Assembly (NCBI GenBank): GCA_963829995.1
Contig: CAWHKW010000009.1
Span: forward strand, 68,732 to 132,731
Source: JACCZX01 sp963829995
GTDB taxonomy: Bacteria > Pseudomonadota > Gammaproteobacteria > Burkholderiales > Burkholderiaceae_F
Direction of reading: 5' to 3'
DNA: 64,000 bases
Shown here: positions 51,472 through 61,049 of the stretch, one piece after another
Numbering within the stretch: the stretch's first letter is position 1
Layout of the letters: each line of letters begins with the position of its first letter
Made by a program: the position numbers and the translations under genes
Notes under the pieces: model-generated
Seen by the model: the letters and a program-made list of their open reading frames with translations, nothing else
What the model was told of the DNA's origin: nothing
Database searches by the model: none

Positions 51472-52773
51472 TTAGCCCTTGTAGCCGAACAGCCGCGGCA
51501 GGTACAGCACGAAATCGGGGACGTAGGTGATGATGAGGAGCGCGATGAGCATCACCCCGAGGAAGGGCATCACCTCGCGCACGATTTCCCGCAGCGGAAC
51601 GTCGGCCACCTTGGTCATCATGAACAGCAGCAGGCCGTATGGCGGCGTGACGAGGCCGAACATGATATTGGTCACAGCCACCACCCCGAAGTGCACCGGG
51701 TCGATGCCCAGAGCGGTGGCGGTCGGCAGCAGCACCGGCAGAATGATCAAGATGATCGTCGTGGCCTCGAGGAAACAGCCTAAAGCCAGCAGCAAGACGT
51801 TGACGAACATCAAATACATGAGCGGCGACATCTGGTACGCAGTCAGGATTCCGCTCAGAGTCCTCGGGATGTTCTCAACGGTGATCACGTAGTTGAAGGC
51901 CATTGCCCCCGCGATCAGCATGCCGATGGAGACCGTGGTGCGCGCGCTGGTGAACAGCGACTGGTAGACGCCGCGCGCGCTCACGCTGCGATACAGTCCT
52001 GCTGCGATCAGCAGCGCATAAGCCGCGGCCACAGCGGCGGCCTCCGTCGGCGTGGTAACGCCGCTGTACAGGCAGCTGAAAAGGATGATCGGCATCAGCA
52101 GCGACGGAAACGCCTCCCACGTGATGCGCGGCAGCTCCCGCAGCGGTACCTTCTCCTCCAGCGGGAAATTGCGGCGCTTCGCCATGGCGACGATCAGCCC
52201 CATCTGCACGAAGCCGATCAGCAGGCCGGGGACCACGCCTGCGAGGAACAGGTAGCCCACAGAGGCATCCGACACCAGCGAGTAGATCACCAGCGGGATC
52301 GACGGCGGCAGGATCGGCCCGATCGTAGCCGAGACTGACGTCAGCGCGGCGGCAAAGCCGCGCGTGTACTTGCCCTCGCGCGTCATCATCGACTGCATCA
52401 GTTTTCCGGTGCCGGCGGCATCGGCGAGGGCAGAGCCGGACATGCTGGCAAACACGATGCTCTGCGCCACGTTGACCAGAGCCAAACCGCCGCGGAAGCG
52501 CCCGACCAGTGCGTTGCAGAAACGCACCAGCCTGTCCATGATGCTGCCCGCGTTCATGAATTCCGCGGCGAGGATGAACAGGGGAATGGCTAGCAGCAGG
52601 AAGCTGCCCATCATCCCATTCAGGATTTGTTCCGCGGCAGTGCCCACGTCGAGCCCAGCGAGAAACAGGTAGAGCACCGAGCCGCCGATCATTGTCAGCC
52701 CGACTGGCAGGCCCAGCAGGCTCAGCGCGATGATCGCCAGCAGCGCCAAGGAGAAGGGGCTGGTTAAGTTCAT
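51472..52773 (-). CDS. dctM: TRAP transporter large permease DctM (second system)
   Basis: A 433-residue, about twelve-helix permease with the motifs LAIPLFILAAEFMNAGSIMDRL, FASMSGSALADAAG and FGLVTPPYGLLLFMMTKVA. The ATG at 52773 (MNLTSPFSLALL) overlaps the dctQ stop by four bases; longer frames upstream lie in dctQ. It completes a P-Q-M transporter with the two genes behind it, and is different from the first system in sequence. Confidence 0.94.
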   Translation of the reverse strand: MNLTSPFSLALLAIIALSLLGLPVGLTMIGGSVLYLFLAGLDVGTAAEQILNGMMGSFLLLAIPLFILAAEFMNAGSIMDRLVRFCNALVGRFRGGLALVNVAQSIVFASMSGSALADAAGTGKLMQSMMTREGKYTRGFAAALTSVSATIGPILPPSIPLVIYSLVSDASVGYLFLAGVVPGLLIGFVQMGLIVAMAKRRNFPLEEKVPLRELPRITWEAFPSLLMPIILFSCLYSGVTTPTEAAAVAAAYALLIAAGLYRSVSARGVYQSLFTSARTTVSIGMLIAGAMAFNYVITVENIPRTLSGILTAYQMSPLMYLMFVNVLLLALGCFLEATTIILIILPVLLPTATALGIDPVHFGVVAVTNIMFGLVTPPYGLLLFMMTKVADVPLREIVREVMPFLGVMLIALLIITYVPDFVLYLPRLFGYKG

Positions 52774-53285
52774 AGCGCGCCACTTCTCTCCTCGGCTGCC
52801 TCGTCCTGCGGCGCACCGCGCAGCGCCTCCCACAGGAGCCAGGCGTAGCGCAGGATGATCGCCACGACGAAGATCACGAAGATCGAGTACAGCCAATCGA
52901 GGCGGATCTTGAGGTACGACGAGCTCTCGACTTTCATGAACGTGACGTACTTGTACGTTCCCGGAAGCGACAGCGCGAACAGCGTGACGGCCGCCACCGA
53001 GGTCACGATTGCCATGATCCGTCGGGCGCGCGGGCCTGTCGTGGCGAGGAAGATGTCGAAGCGGATCTCGTCCTTCTCCTGCAACGCGAAGGCGGCGCCC
53101 CACAGCACCATCCACAACCAGCAGGCCAGCGAGAGCTCAGTTGACCAACCGGTCGGCAGGTTGAAGAAATAGCGGAAGACGATCTGAACGATGAAGGCGA
53201 TGAACATGATCGCGAGCAGTGCCGCGATCACGTTCTCGGAGCGGCGCTGCACCCAGCCTGCGACGCCACGGATCAAAGAAGCCAT
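52770..53285 (-). CDS. dctQ: TRAP transporter small permease DctQ (second system)
   Basis: A 171-residue four-helix protein with the family features FIVQIVFRYFFNLPTGWSTE and LACWLWMVLWGAAFALQEKD. It overlaps dctM by four bases and follows dctP by 130 bases that contain a stable hairpin. Confidence 0.92.
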   Translation of the reverse strand: MASLIRGVAGWVQRRSENVIAALLAIMFIAFIVQIVFRYFFNLPTGWSTELSLACWLWMVLWGAAFALQEKDEIRFDIFLATTGPRARRIMAIVTSVAAVTLFALSLPGTYKYVTFMKVESSSYLKIRLDWLYSIFVIFVVAIILRYAWLLWEALRGAPQDEAAEERSGAL

Positions 53286-53371
53286 ACTGCTCGCCGTTCA
53301 AGCGCAGGCGGATAGTCGACGTCGCCGGCCTCCTTACGTGGCGGGTGCGATCCCGGACCCACGCTCAAGGC

Positions 53372-53401
53372 AGTCGCGGGCCGCGCCGGCCGCCCGCGAC
53401 T
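53372..53401 (-). other. Stem-loop between dctP and dctQ
   Basis: AGTCGCGGGC (53372-53381) pairs with GCCCGCGACT (53392-53401) over ten bases with a ten-base loop. No T-run follows. Hairpins at this place commonly protect the upstream dctP message or dampen read-through; either would raise binding-protein levels over the permease. Confidence 0.6.
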
Positions 53402-53415
53402 CACTGCCTGATGCA

Positions 53416-54405
53416 CTACTTGACCGCAGCGATCTTGTCGAGGATCCCCGGCGTCCAGGACTTCGCCTCGTCCGACGCCAGGTACACCTTCTGCGCATGC
53501 GCACGGAAGGCGTTGACATCCGGCACGTACACCTCCAGCCCCTGCTTCTTGAATTCCGCCGCCAGGTCCGCTTCGCGCTTCAGGTGCTCCGTCGTGCTCC
53601 AGGCGAGGCCCTTGTCGACGGCGGCCTGGAACGTCTTCTGTTTGGCCGGTCCCATTGCATTCCAGGACTTGAGGCTCATCGACAGCACGTCGAAGGCGAC
53701 GAGGTGCGAAGTCAGAACGATCTGCGACATCACCTCGTAGAACTTCATGTTCTGGACGTTGGGCAATGGGTTGTCCTGGCCGTCGATCGCGCCCGTCTGC
53801 AGTCCGGTGTACGTCTCTGCGAACGCCATCGGCGTCGGGTTGGCTCCCAGCGAACGACCCAGCAGTTGCCACGCATCACCGGGCGGCATGCGCAGCTTGA
53901 CTCCCGCCAAGTCCGCCGGTGTACTGACCTTCTTCTTCGGCTTGAGACCGACCTGCCGCGTGCCGAAAAACGTCGGACCGAGAATTTTGATCTTGAGCTG
54001 GTCCTCGGCCTGCTTCTTCATCTGCGCGCCGACGTCGCTGGCGAAGAACGACAGTACATGGTTGGCGTCGCGGAAGGTGTAGGCCGAGGTCAGCACCGAC
54101 CACGCCGGCACCTGTTTGCTGATGTCCTGCGGGGAGACGTTGCCCATCTCCAGGTTGTCGCGCTGAAGCGCGACGAGCTCGGTGCCCTGCTTAAACAGTG
54201 TGCCGGCGTAGAACGGCTCGATCTTGACGTCGGCTTCGACATCCTTGGCGAGCATGCGGATCATGTCGGCGCGAATGTCCTTGTCCGAGAACACCGCGGC
54301 AAAGCGCAGCGTCGGCTTGTCCTGCGCCCGGACGGGCAGCATGTGCGACACCGCCAGCGCTGCGCCGGTTGCAAGTACGGCACGACGGTCGATTCTGAAT
54401 TCCAT
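53416..54405 (-). CDS. dctP: TRAP transporter substrate-binding protein DctP (second system)
   Basis: A 329-residue periplasmic binding protein with an N-terminal signal of twin-arginine-like character (MEFRIDRRAVLATGAALAVS). Typical DctP motifs are GVKLRMPPGDAWQLLGRSLG (about 170-189, with the Arg that binds the substrate carboxylate) and ETYTGLQTGAIDGQDNPLPN (about 200-219). The ligand is a carboxylic acid of unknown identity. Confidence 0.92.
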   Translation of the reverse strand: MEFRIDRRAVLATGAALAVSHMLPVRAQDKPTLRFAAVFSDKDIRADMIRMLAKDVEADVKIEPFYAGTLFKQGTELVALQRDNLEMGNVSPQDISKQVPAWSVLTSAYTFRDANHVLSFFASDVGAQMKKQAEDQLKIKILGPTFFGTRQVGLKPKKKVSTPADLAGVKLRMPPGDAWQLLGRSLGANPTPMAFAETYTGLQTGAIDGQDNPLPNVQNMKFYEVMSQIVLTSHLVAFDVLSMSLKSWNAMGPAKQKTFQAAVDKGLAWSTTEHLKREADLAAEFKKQGLEVYVPDVNAFRAHAQKVYLASDEAKSWTPGILDKIAAVK

Positions 54406-54511
54406 GATGTCTCCTAGAAAAAAATGAACCCGCCGACGTTGGACAACTTCCCGTCGTGCTCACCTCAAATGCACCGCTGAATGATAGCCGACACCCAACT
54501 GTAACAAAACG

Positions 54512-54532
54512 GCGTTCTCTTGGATAGAACGC
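54512..54532. promoter_or_regulatory. Inverted repeat upstream of the second TRAP operon
   Basis: GCGTTCT (54512-54518) and AGAACGC (54526-54532) form a perfect seven-base repeat with a seven-base spacer, in the gap between the ThDP-enzyme stop and the dctP start. It could be an operator for the TRAP set or a terminator stem for the gene upstream. Confidence 0.35.
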
Positions 54533-54556
54533 ACCCCCACGACCTGTCCAGGCTTC

Positions 54557-56371
54557 CTAAGGCACCGCGACATGGTCGACTTTCCGATCGGGCGAATAGA
54601 TTTCATTGATGTTCCAATGCCCGCCGGTCGGAACCGGTTCGTTCATCATTGCCACATCAATGACAAAGGGGCGGCCCGCATTGATCGCGCGCTCAAGGGT
54701 CGGCTTGAATTCTTCGGCCGATTTGATCTGTACGCCTTCGACACCATAGCCACGCGCGATCGCCGCGAAATCCGGCGAATACGGTTGGCCATTCTTGCGG
54801 AACACGCAGCCGAACGCTGTTCCGTAATGGGCCATCTCCAAGCCGGCGATCGTCCCGTACGCGCAGTTGTTCATCACAATCCAAACAACAGCAATGTCTT
54901 CTTCAAAGGCCGTGGCCAACATTGCGGGATTCTGACCAAAGCCCCCGTCGCCCACGAGCGCCACCACGACCTTGTCAGGGCACGCCAGTTTCGCCCCCAA
55001 CGCAGCGGGCGCACCAAAGCCCATCGTCGCGAAACCTCCCGGCGTCAGGATGCTTCCTGGTGTGTAGACCGGAAACTGCTGCCCCACGCCGTTCTTGTTC
55101 CAGCCTACGTCGGTTGTAATCAACGCATCACGCGGCAAGACCTCGCGCACCGCAGCGAGGATGCGTTCCGGGCGCATCGGATAGGCCGCACTCTTGACGT
55201 ACTCTTCATTCGCCTGCCGGAAACCTTTCCGATAGGCCGCTATTTCGTTAACGAGTTTTTCATTCTTGCGGCCCGACGAATAGAGCCGCTTCGCAACCCT
55301 AAGTAGAACCGTGAGCGCCTGCTTGAGGTCCGTAACTACGCCGATCTCAACGGGATAGTTGCGTCCGATCTCGTTTGAATCGATATCAATGTGAATCAGG
55401 CGGGTAGGCGGGATGCTGAACGTGTATTCGTTTTCCCACGAGCTGCAGTCGGCCTCGGCGAAGCGGGTGCCCACCGCAAGGACGTAATCAGCGTTCCGGC
55501 ATTTGTCGTTGATGAACTTCGTGCCCCAGAAGCCTGTCATTCCAAGCGTCAGCGGATGATCATCCGGCAGCACACCCTTACCCATCAGACTGTGAGCCAC
55601 GGGTAGCGCCAGATGACTCACGAACTCTTTTAATTCTTTCGCCGCGTCAGCCAGGATTACGCCACCACCGGCATAGACGACGGGACTCTTCGCCTCGGCG
55701 AGCGTTCGGACAATCTTTTCCGCCACCTCTTCGTCAAGCGACGGTTTATGCAACTTCTTGGTGTGGTTCTTTAACCGCTCGAAGAGTTTGACATCTACTC
55801 GCATCGAGAAAATGTCCATCGGCACCGAGACCAGCACCGGCCCCGGCCTGCCGCTTTCGGCCAACTGAAATGCTTTCTCCAGAATTTCTGGGAACAAATC
55901 AGGACGCTCGACGCGCCACGCTCGCTTAACGAACGGCTTGTAGATTTCGTACTGTGCAGCGTCAGCGTGCAGATTGACTTCCTGGTGCGGATGCTTGCCG
56001 TAGTAATGACTGGGCACATCGCCGGCAATCACGACCATCGGGATTGAATCCAGCGCAGCATTGGCGACGCCTGTCGAGGCGTTGGTCAGACCAGGACCCA
56101 GATGCGAGAGCACGACGGCGGTTGTGCGCTTGGCGCGCGCATAGCCATCGGCCATGTGGGCGGCCACCTGTTCGTGCCGTGTATTTATGAACTTGACGCT
56201 GCTGTTGGCCAACGCCGCAAGAACCGCGATATTGGTGTGGCCACAAAGACCGAATATGTATTCGACGCCACGTTCTTCCAGATATTTCACCAACTGATGC
56301 GAGATCAGATCGTTCGTCGGCGTCACTGCGGTCTTGACCGCGGGACTGCGTTCTTTCAGCTCCTGGTTCAT
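54557..56371 (-). CDS. Thiamine-diphosphate-dependent enzyme (acetolactate-synthase-like)
   Basis: A 604-residue ThDP enzyme with the usual three domains. The activating Glu lies in FINTRHEQVAAHMADGYAR (about residue 60) and the ThDP/Mg2+ motif runs from VGDGGFGQNPAML to IVMNNCAYGTIAG (about 485-525). Similar sequences are annotated acetolactate synthase, sulfoacetaldehyde acetyltransferase, glyoxylate carboligase or oxalyl-CoA decarboxylase; none can be chosen from motifs alone. The ATG at 56371 overlaps the previous stop (ATGA), and the operon context (citryl-CoA-lyase-like, CaiB/BaiF) suggests a CoA-thioester or 2-keto-acid substrate. Confidence 0.85.
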   Translation of the reverse strand: MNQELKERSPAVKTAVTPTNDLISHQLVKYLEERGVEYIFGLCGHTNIAVLAALANSSVKFINTRHEQVAAHMADGYARAKRTTAVVLSHLGPGLTNASTGVANAALDSIPMVVIAGDVPSHYYGKHPHQEVNLHADAAQYEIYKPFVKRAWRVERPDLFPEILEKAFQLAESGRPGPVLVSVPMDIFSMRVDVKLFERLKNHTKKLHKPSLDEEVAEKIVRTLAEAKSPVVYAGGGVILADAAKELKEFVSHLALPVAHSLMGKGVLPDDHPLTLGMTGFWGTKFINDKCRNADYVLAVGTRFAEADCSSWENEYTFSIPPTRLIHIDIDSNEIGRNYPVEIGVVTDLKQALTVLLRVAKRLYSSGRKNEKLVNEIAAYRKGFRQANEEYVKSAAYPMRPERILAAVREVLPRDALITTDVGWNKNGVGQQFPVYTPGSILTPGGFATMGFGAPAALGAKLACPDKVVVALVGDGGFGQNPAMLATAFEEDIAVVWIVMNNCAYGTIAGLEMAHYGTAFGCVFRKNGQPYSPDFAAIARGYGVEGVQIKSAEEFKPTLERAINAGRPFVIDVAMMNEPVPTGGHWNINEIYSPDRKVDHVAVP

Positions 56372-57228
56372 GAGGTCTCCGTCTGCTTGGGTTCGAATCG
56401 CCGCACAGGCGGTCCGGTGTATTGAAAGGGAATCTTGGGCGGCATCGGACCTTTGATCCGCCCGCCCTGCTGCGTCTGCTCCCACGCGTGGGCCAAGATG
56501 CCCACCGAGCGCGAAAGTACAAATAACCCGCGGCCCAGCGGCGCTGCAAAACCCAATTCCGAGTAAATGACCGCGGTAGCGCCGTCGATATTCATCGGAA
56601 TGCCACGCCCTTTACGCCGCTTAAGCGATTGCTCGATCAACGTTCCAATGCGCGCAAAGCGACCTGATACGACTTCGCTCGCCTGCGCGCGGCGAACGAG
56701 ATCAAGGAGCTTCACTGCTCTCGGATCGATGCCGTGAAACCGATGACCAAACCCAGGGACGATTTTTCCGCGCTCAGCGATGAAACGGTCCAACTCGGGT
56801 TCGACAGCATCCTTTTCGCTGTCGCCGGCGTCTGCGCGCTGAGCGATGGATTGATAAAGCTCCATGCACTGTTGACCTGCGCCGCCGTGAATATCGTCGA
56901 GAGCATTGATGGCAGAAGCCATCGCACCGTTGATCGGCAGGCCGCAGGTAACCGCCATACGTGAAATGGCGATCGATGGCGCCTGTGGGCCGTGGTCCAC
57001 GGCGGCCACCAATGCGGCCTCGAGCAACTTCGCCTGCTCGCGGCTCGGCACTTCGCCCCTTAGCATCAGCCACACCATTTGTGGAAAGCTAAGCTCGCCA
57101 ATCAGTTCTTGAATCGGATAGCCGCGTACAACGATCTCACCCGGGTGGATGTCGATGATCGAAGTCGACCACCATGCCGTCGCTTGCTGCAACAGCTGAT
57201 CCGGCGCAGGCGACCCATCCGCAGTCAT
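56368..57228 (-). CDS. Citryl-CoA-lyase-like protein of the citrate synthase family
   Basis: A 286-residue short citrate-synthase-fold protein, similar in extent to the C-terminal lyase domain of ATP citrate lyase. The catalytic His is in IVPGFGHRFHGID (about residue 158) and the Asp in PMNIDGATAVIYSELG (about 214). The short length lacks the large N-terminal part of true citrate synthase, which favours lyase activity on citryl-CoA or a related acyl-CoA. It overlaps CaiB/BaiF upstream and the ThDP gene downstream by four bases each. Confidence 0.85.
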   Translation of the reverse strand: MTADGSPAPDQLLQQATAWWSTSIIDIHPGEIVVRGYPIQELIGELSFPQMVWLMLRGEVPSREQAKLLEAALVAAVDHGPQAPSIAISRMAVTCGLPINGAMASAINALDDIHGGAGQQCMELYQSIAQRADAGDSEKDAVEPELDRFIAERGKIVPGFGHRFHGIDPRAVKLLDLVRRAQASEVVSGRFARIGTLIEQSLKRRKGRGIPMNIDGATAVIYSELGFAAPLGRGLFVLSRSVGILAHAWEQTQQGGRIKGPMPPKIPFQYTGPPVRRFEPKQTETS

Positions 57229-58511
57229 ACAGCTCCCACGCTCTTCAGGCGTTCAATCTCAGTATCGTCAAATCCGAGTTCGCGTAGCACCTCGGTCGTG
57301 TGTTGCCCAAGTTGCGGGGGTGGCGACGTCACTTGCGGATCGCCCTTGGACATCTTGAATCCTGCCCGCGTCAACGTCACGGAGCGGCCCAGCCCGGGCA
57401 TGTCATCAAATGTTTGCAGCAATTCCCTGTGCCTTACCTGCGGGGTGTCCAGCGCATCAGGTACGGTTAGAACGCGGCCCGCGGGAATGCCGAGGCCATT
57501 GAAGATGGCTTCCCATTGCTCGGCAGTCTTTTTCCGAAGGCCCTCTTCCAGCTCGACCGTTAGCGCAGCGCGATTCTGTTTTCTAGCTTCGCGCGCAGCG
57601 AATCGAACGTCGCCGACCAGATCCTCACGCCCAATCGCCTTCGCGAGAGCCAGGAACTGTTCCTGTTTATTCGCAGCGATGTTGAGCAGCCCCTTTGCTG
57701 TCTTGAATGTTCCGGAAGGCGCAGCCGTAAAGTTGTCGTTCCCAATCGGGTGCGGCTCATGGCCGGCGATCAAATAATTGGAAACGACCCATCCCATTGT
57801 CACGAGCACGGAATCCAACATCGAGACGTCGATGCACGCACCCTCTCCGGTGTTCGCTCGTCGAACCAAGGCGCTCGTAATTGCTAATGCGGCAGTAATG
57901 CCGCCGATGGTGTCTGCCACTGGATAGCCAACTCGCAGCGGTGCACTACGCTCGTCGCCTGTGATGCTCATCATCCCTGAAAGGCCTTGGATGATCTGAT
58001 CGTAGGCTGGAGCATCCTTCATTGGACCGTCCTGCCCGAAACCCGAAATCCCGCAGTAGATCAACGCCGGATTGACGATCTGCAGGTCTTCGTATCCAAG
58101 GCCCAGGCGCTTCATCACGCCCGGCCGAAAATTTTCCACCAACACGTCTGCCGTCTTCACGAGGCGCCGCAAAACCGCTTTGCCGTCAGCGCTCTTGAGA
58201 TTTACCGTGACGGATTTCTTCCCGCCGTTTTGCGCCAGAAAAGACGCGCCCATTAGCTGCTCATTCAAAGCTGCATCGGCGCCCAGCTGTCGCGCGAGGT
58301 CACCACTGTCTGGCATTTCAACTTTGATGACATCCGCTCCCAACAGACCCAATTGATACGCACAGAAGGGACCCGCCAGCACATTGGTCAGATCGAGTAC
58401 ACGAATCTGCGCAAGCGCTCGGCTGACGGTGCCCCGCTCCGGCGCGACACGACCACGCACATCATTCGCAGCCCGCTTAGCGCGGTTGCCTTTCAGAGTT
58501 GCGCTTTCCAC
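57225..58511 (-). CDS. CaiB/BaiF family CoA-transferase
   Basis: A 428-residue family III CoA-transferase. The hallmark N-terminal sequence IRVLDLTNVLAGPFCAYQLG with LLGADVIKVEMPDSGDLAR (about 32-70) and GEGACIDVSMLDSVL (about 235-249) leave no doubt about the family. It moves CoA between carboxylates. As first gene of the operon it probably activates the acid that the lyase and ThDP enzyme then process. Confidence 0.92.
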   Translation of the reverse strand: MESATLKGNRAKRAANDVRGRVAPERGTVSRALAQIRVLDLTNVLAGPFCAYQLGLLGADVIKVEMPDSGDLARQLGADAALNEQLMGASFLAQNGGKKSVTVNLKSADGKAVLRRLVKTADVLVENFRPGVMKRLGLGYEDLQIVNPALIYCGISGFGQDGPMKDAPAYDQIIQGLSGMMSITGDERSAPLRVGYPVADTIGGITAALAITSALVRRANTGEGACIDVSMLDSVLVTMGWVVSNYLIAGHEPHPIGNDNFTAAPSGTFKTAKGLLNIAANKQEQFLALAKAIGREDLVGDVRFAAREARKQNRAALTVELEEGLRKKTAEQWEAIFNGLGIPAGRVLTVPDALDTPQVRHRELLQTFDDMPGLGRSVTLTRAGFKMSKGDPQVTSPPPQLGQHTTEVLRELGFDDTEIERLKSVGAV

Positions 58512-58555
58512 AGGGTGGGTACCAGAGGCTTGGGGCGTGTTTTCTCAGCGCGAGT

Positions 58556-60091
58556 TCAGCGGCGCACGAATGGATTCGGAACGTCGAGATCTGTCGAGAC
58601 CCATACACACTTCGTATGCAAGTACTCCTTGATTGTTTCTGTACCCGATTCGCGGCCGATTCCTGAGTCCTTATATCCACCGAAGGGCGACGTGAAACTG
58701 GTGGCGCGATAGTTATTGACCCAGACCGTTCCCGCCTTCAGCTTTTCTGTCAGCAGCATCGCGCGATGCAGGCTCTTGGTCCAAACCGCAGCTGCCAGTC
58801 CGTAAACCACGTCATTGCCGATTCGAATTGCATCGGCCTCATCAGTGAATGGAATGACTGAAAGCACCGGCCCAAAAACTTCTTCCTGTGCGATCCGCAT
58901 CTCGTTGCGCACACCGGTAAAAATCGTTGGCTCGATAAACAGGCCGGCTCCGAGGTCAGGTCGACTCTTTCCACCGAGCACGCACTTCGCGCCTTCCGCC
59001 TTCGCGATTTCGATGTACTCAAGAATCTTTTCAAACTGCGGTCGCGTTGAGATGGGGCCAATCTGCGTGTCGGGCAGTGACGGATCGCCAATCTTGGCGT
59101 CACGCACGAAAGCAATCAGTTTCTCCACAAAGACGTCATGAATGCTCTTTTGCAGAAGCAGCCTCGAGCCAGCCTGACAACTTTGTCCCGAAGCCGCGAA
59201 GATGCCGGACACGACACCTTTGACGGCCTGGTCAAGATCAGCATCATCGAAGACGATGTTGGGAGACTTGCCACCCAACTCCAGCGTGACAGTCTTGAAG
59301 TTACGCGCTGCCAGCTCATAAATCTTGCGGCCCGCCGCGCTACCTCCAGTAAATCCGATGTGGGCCACCTTGGGATGCGTGACCAATGCCTCACCTACTT
59401 CCGGCCCTAACCCGGTAACCACATTGACGACACCCTTGGGAAAGCCGGCTTCCGCGAACAGCATTGCCAGCTCGAGCATCGAGGCGGACGTAAATTCGGA
59501 CGGCTTGATCACGGCTGTACATCCAGCGGCCAGAGCCGGGGCAAGCTTCCAACTCGTCAGTGTCAATGGCGAGTTCCAAGGCGTAATGATCGCCACCACG
59601 CCTTTGGGCTCGTATCGGGTGTATGCAAAAACACCTTTCTTATCCGTGGGGATAACTGAACTCTGAACCTTGTCGGCCAAGCCCGCGTAGTACTTAAAGT
59701 AATCGCCCATGTACTTGACCTGTGCGACGACTTCAGTGGCCAACTTTCCGTTATCCCGTTGTTCGATCTCGGCGAGCCGGCTGGCGTTTGCAATGACAAG
59801 GTCGCCCAGCTTCCACAATCGACGCCCGCGTTCGGATGGGGTCAGCTCAGGCCAGTCGCCGGCGTTGAAGGCGCGATCGGCCGCTTCGACCGCCGCAGCT
59901 GCGTCCTGCTGATTACCGCGCGCAATAAGCGCCCAGGCTTTTCCCGAATACGGGCTCTCGGTCTCCAGATATTGATTCGAAACCGGGGCGACAAACGCTC
60001 CGTCGATGTAGTGCTTGTACCGGGGCAGTTCCGCAGACGCCGGTGGAACAGACGATGACTTGACGGGTGGTGCCTGAACGGACGATGACAT
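58556..60091 (-). CDS. NAD(P)-dependent aldehyde dehydrogenase
   Basis: A 511-residue aldehyde dehydrogenase. The catalytic Glu is in VTLELGGKSPNIVF and the nucleophilic Cys in FAASGQSCQAGSRLLL (about residues 288 and 322), with the cofactor motif FTGGSAAGRKIYE. The ATG at 60091 (MSSSVQAPPV) is preferred; an in-frame ATG at 60121 would add ten residues. The N-terminus is about 15 residues longer than usual. It is divergent from an IclR regulator and 44 bases upstream of the CaiB gene, so probably part of the same pathway. Confidence 0.93.
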   Translation of the reverse strand: MSSSVQAPPVKSSSVPPASAELPRYKHYIDGAFVAPVSNQYLETESPYSGKAWALIARGNQQDAAAAVEAADRAFNAGDWPELTPSERGRRLWKLGDLVIANASRLAEIEQRDNGKLATEVVAQVKYMGDYFKYYAGLADKVQSSVIPTDKKGVFAYTRYEPKGVVAIITPWNSPLTLTSWKLAPALAAGCTAVIKPSEFTSASMLELAMLFAEAGFPKGVVNVVTGLGPEVGEALVTHPKVAHIGFTGGSAAGRKIYELAARNFKTVTLELGGKSPNIVFDDADLDQAVKGVVSGIFAASGQSCQAGSRLLLQKSIHDVFVEKLIAFVRDAKIGDPSLPDTQIGPISTRPQFEKILEYIEIAKAEGAKCVLGGKSRPDLGAGLFIEPTIFTGVRNEMRIAQEEVFGPVLSVIPFTDEADAIRIGNDVVYGLAAAVWTKSLHRAMLLTEKLKAGTVWVNNYRATSFTSPFGGYKDSGIGRESGTETIKEYLHTKCVWVSTDLDVPNPFVRR

Positions 60092-60216
60092 TGTTTTCTC
60101 GCTGGCCGGCTCGACGTGCATTCCTCGACAGGACGACGTCCGTGCTATCCAGCGTAACACGATTCTATTTCTACAACTACTTGGCGATTGCCTTTGATAC
60201 ACTCGATGCGAAGCAA

Positions 60217-60228
60217 GAGTGATCACTC
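60217..60228. promoter_or_regulatory. Perfect 12-base palindrome before the iclR-type gene
   Basis: GAGTGATCACTC lies in the spacer between the divergent aldehyde dehydrogenase and IclR genes, 14 bases before the IclR ATG. It is a plausible operator for autoregulation. Confidence 0.4.
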
Positions 60229-60242
60229 ATCGGAGACCGAAC

Positions 60243-61049
60243 ATGGCAGGCGAAGGCGGAGTGGCAGCAGTACATCGCGCGCTTTCGATTCTCGACGCCT
60301 TTACGGAAACAGATCACAAACTGGGGTTGGCAGAACTCGCCAAGCGCACCGGGTTATATAAGAGCACGCTGTTGCGCCTCGCCAAGTCGTTGGAGAAATT
60401 TGGTTATCTGATTCGCTCCGATGACGGTTCGTACCACCTCGGTTCAAAGGTGCTCTTTTTGGGATCCTTGTATCAACGGAACTTTCGGACGTCGGAATTT
60501 GTTCCGCAAGTACTTCGACAGATTGTGGAAGAACTGCACGAGGGCGCTTCGTTTTATGTTCGAGACGAAGAGCAACGTGTCTGCTTGCACAGAATCGACG
60601 CCCACCGCGCCGTGCGCGACTCCGTGCACGAAGGCGACCGGCTGCCACTGACTGTCGGGGCCGCGGGCCATGTGATTCTGGCGTTCAACGGAAGAACCGG
60701 CGAACGCTACGACGAGATAAGAAAAAACATGTACGCGGCATCCTACGGAGAACGTGACCCAGAGACAGCCGCCATCGCGTGTCCCGTATTCGGTCTCGAC
60801 CAAAAATTCGTCGGCGCGTTAAGCATCTCCGGTCCGCGGTATCGAATTGAGGAGCTGGGGGTTAAGCGCGTTCTTCCTGTGATATTCAAGCACGCTCATT
60901 CGCTGACGCGAACGCTCGGCGGTGATCCCGAAGTGCCGGCTTTCGCGACGTGGCTAAAAGGGCGCAAAGCGATCGGTTCCGACGCAAAAGTGCGCACAAA
61001 GAAAAGCGGCTCGACTAGACGCGCGAATGCCCGAGCAACGGCACAGTAG
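60243..61049 (+). CDS. IclR-family transcriptional regulator
   Basis: A 268-residue regulator: winged-helix domain about residues 8-70 (VHRALSILDAFTETDHKLG, then LAKRTGLYKSTLLRLAKSLE) and an IclR effector-binding domain about 80-245 (YHLGSKVLFLGSLY; SVHEGDRLPLTVGAAGHVIL). The basic C-terminal tail is unusual. The ATG at 60243 has a GGAG site nine bases upstream. It is divergent from the aldehyde dehydrogenase and probably controls that and the CaiB-lyase-ThDP operon. Confidence 0.93.
   Translation: MAGEGGVAAVHRALSILDAFTETDHKLGLAELAKRTGLYKSTLLRLAKSLEKFGYLIRSDDGSYHLGSKVLFLGSLYQRNFRTSEFVPQVLRQIVEELHEGASFYVRDEEQRVCLHRIDAHRAVRDSVHEGDRLPLTVGAAGHVILAFNGRTGERYDEIRKNMYAASYGERDPETAAIACPVFGLDQKFVGALSISGPRYRIEELGVKRVLPVIFKHAHSLTRTLGGDPEVPAFATWLKGRKAIGSDAKVRTKKSGSTRRANARATAQ

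Noticed and set aside
53191..54417. Open frame of 408 codons antisense to the second dctP
   Set aside because: It covers the TRAP dctP gene in antisense and has no family features.
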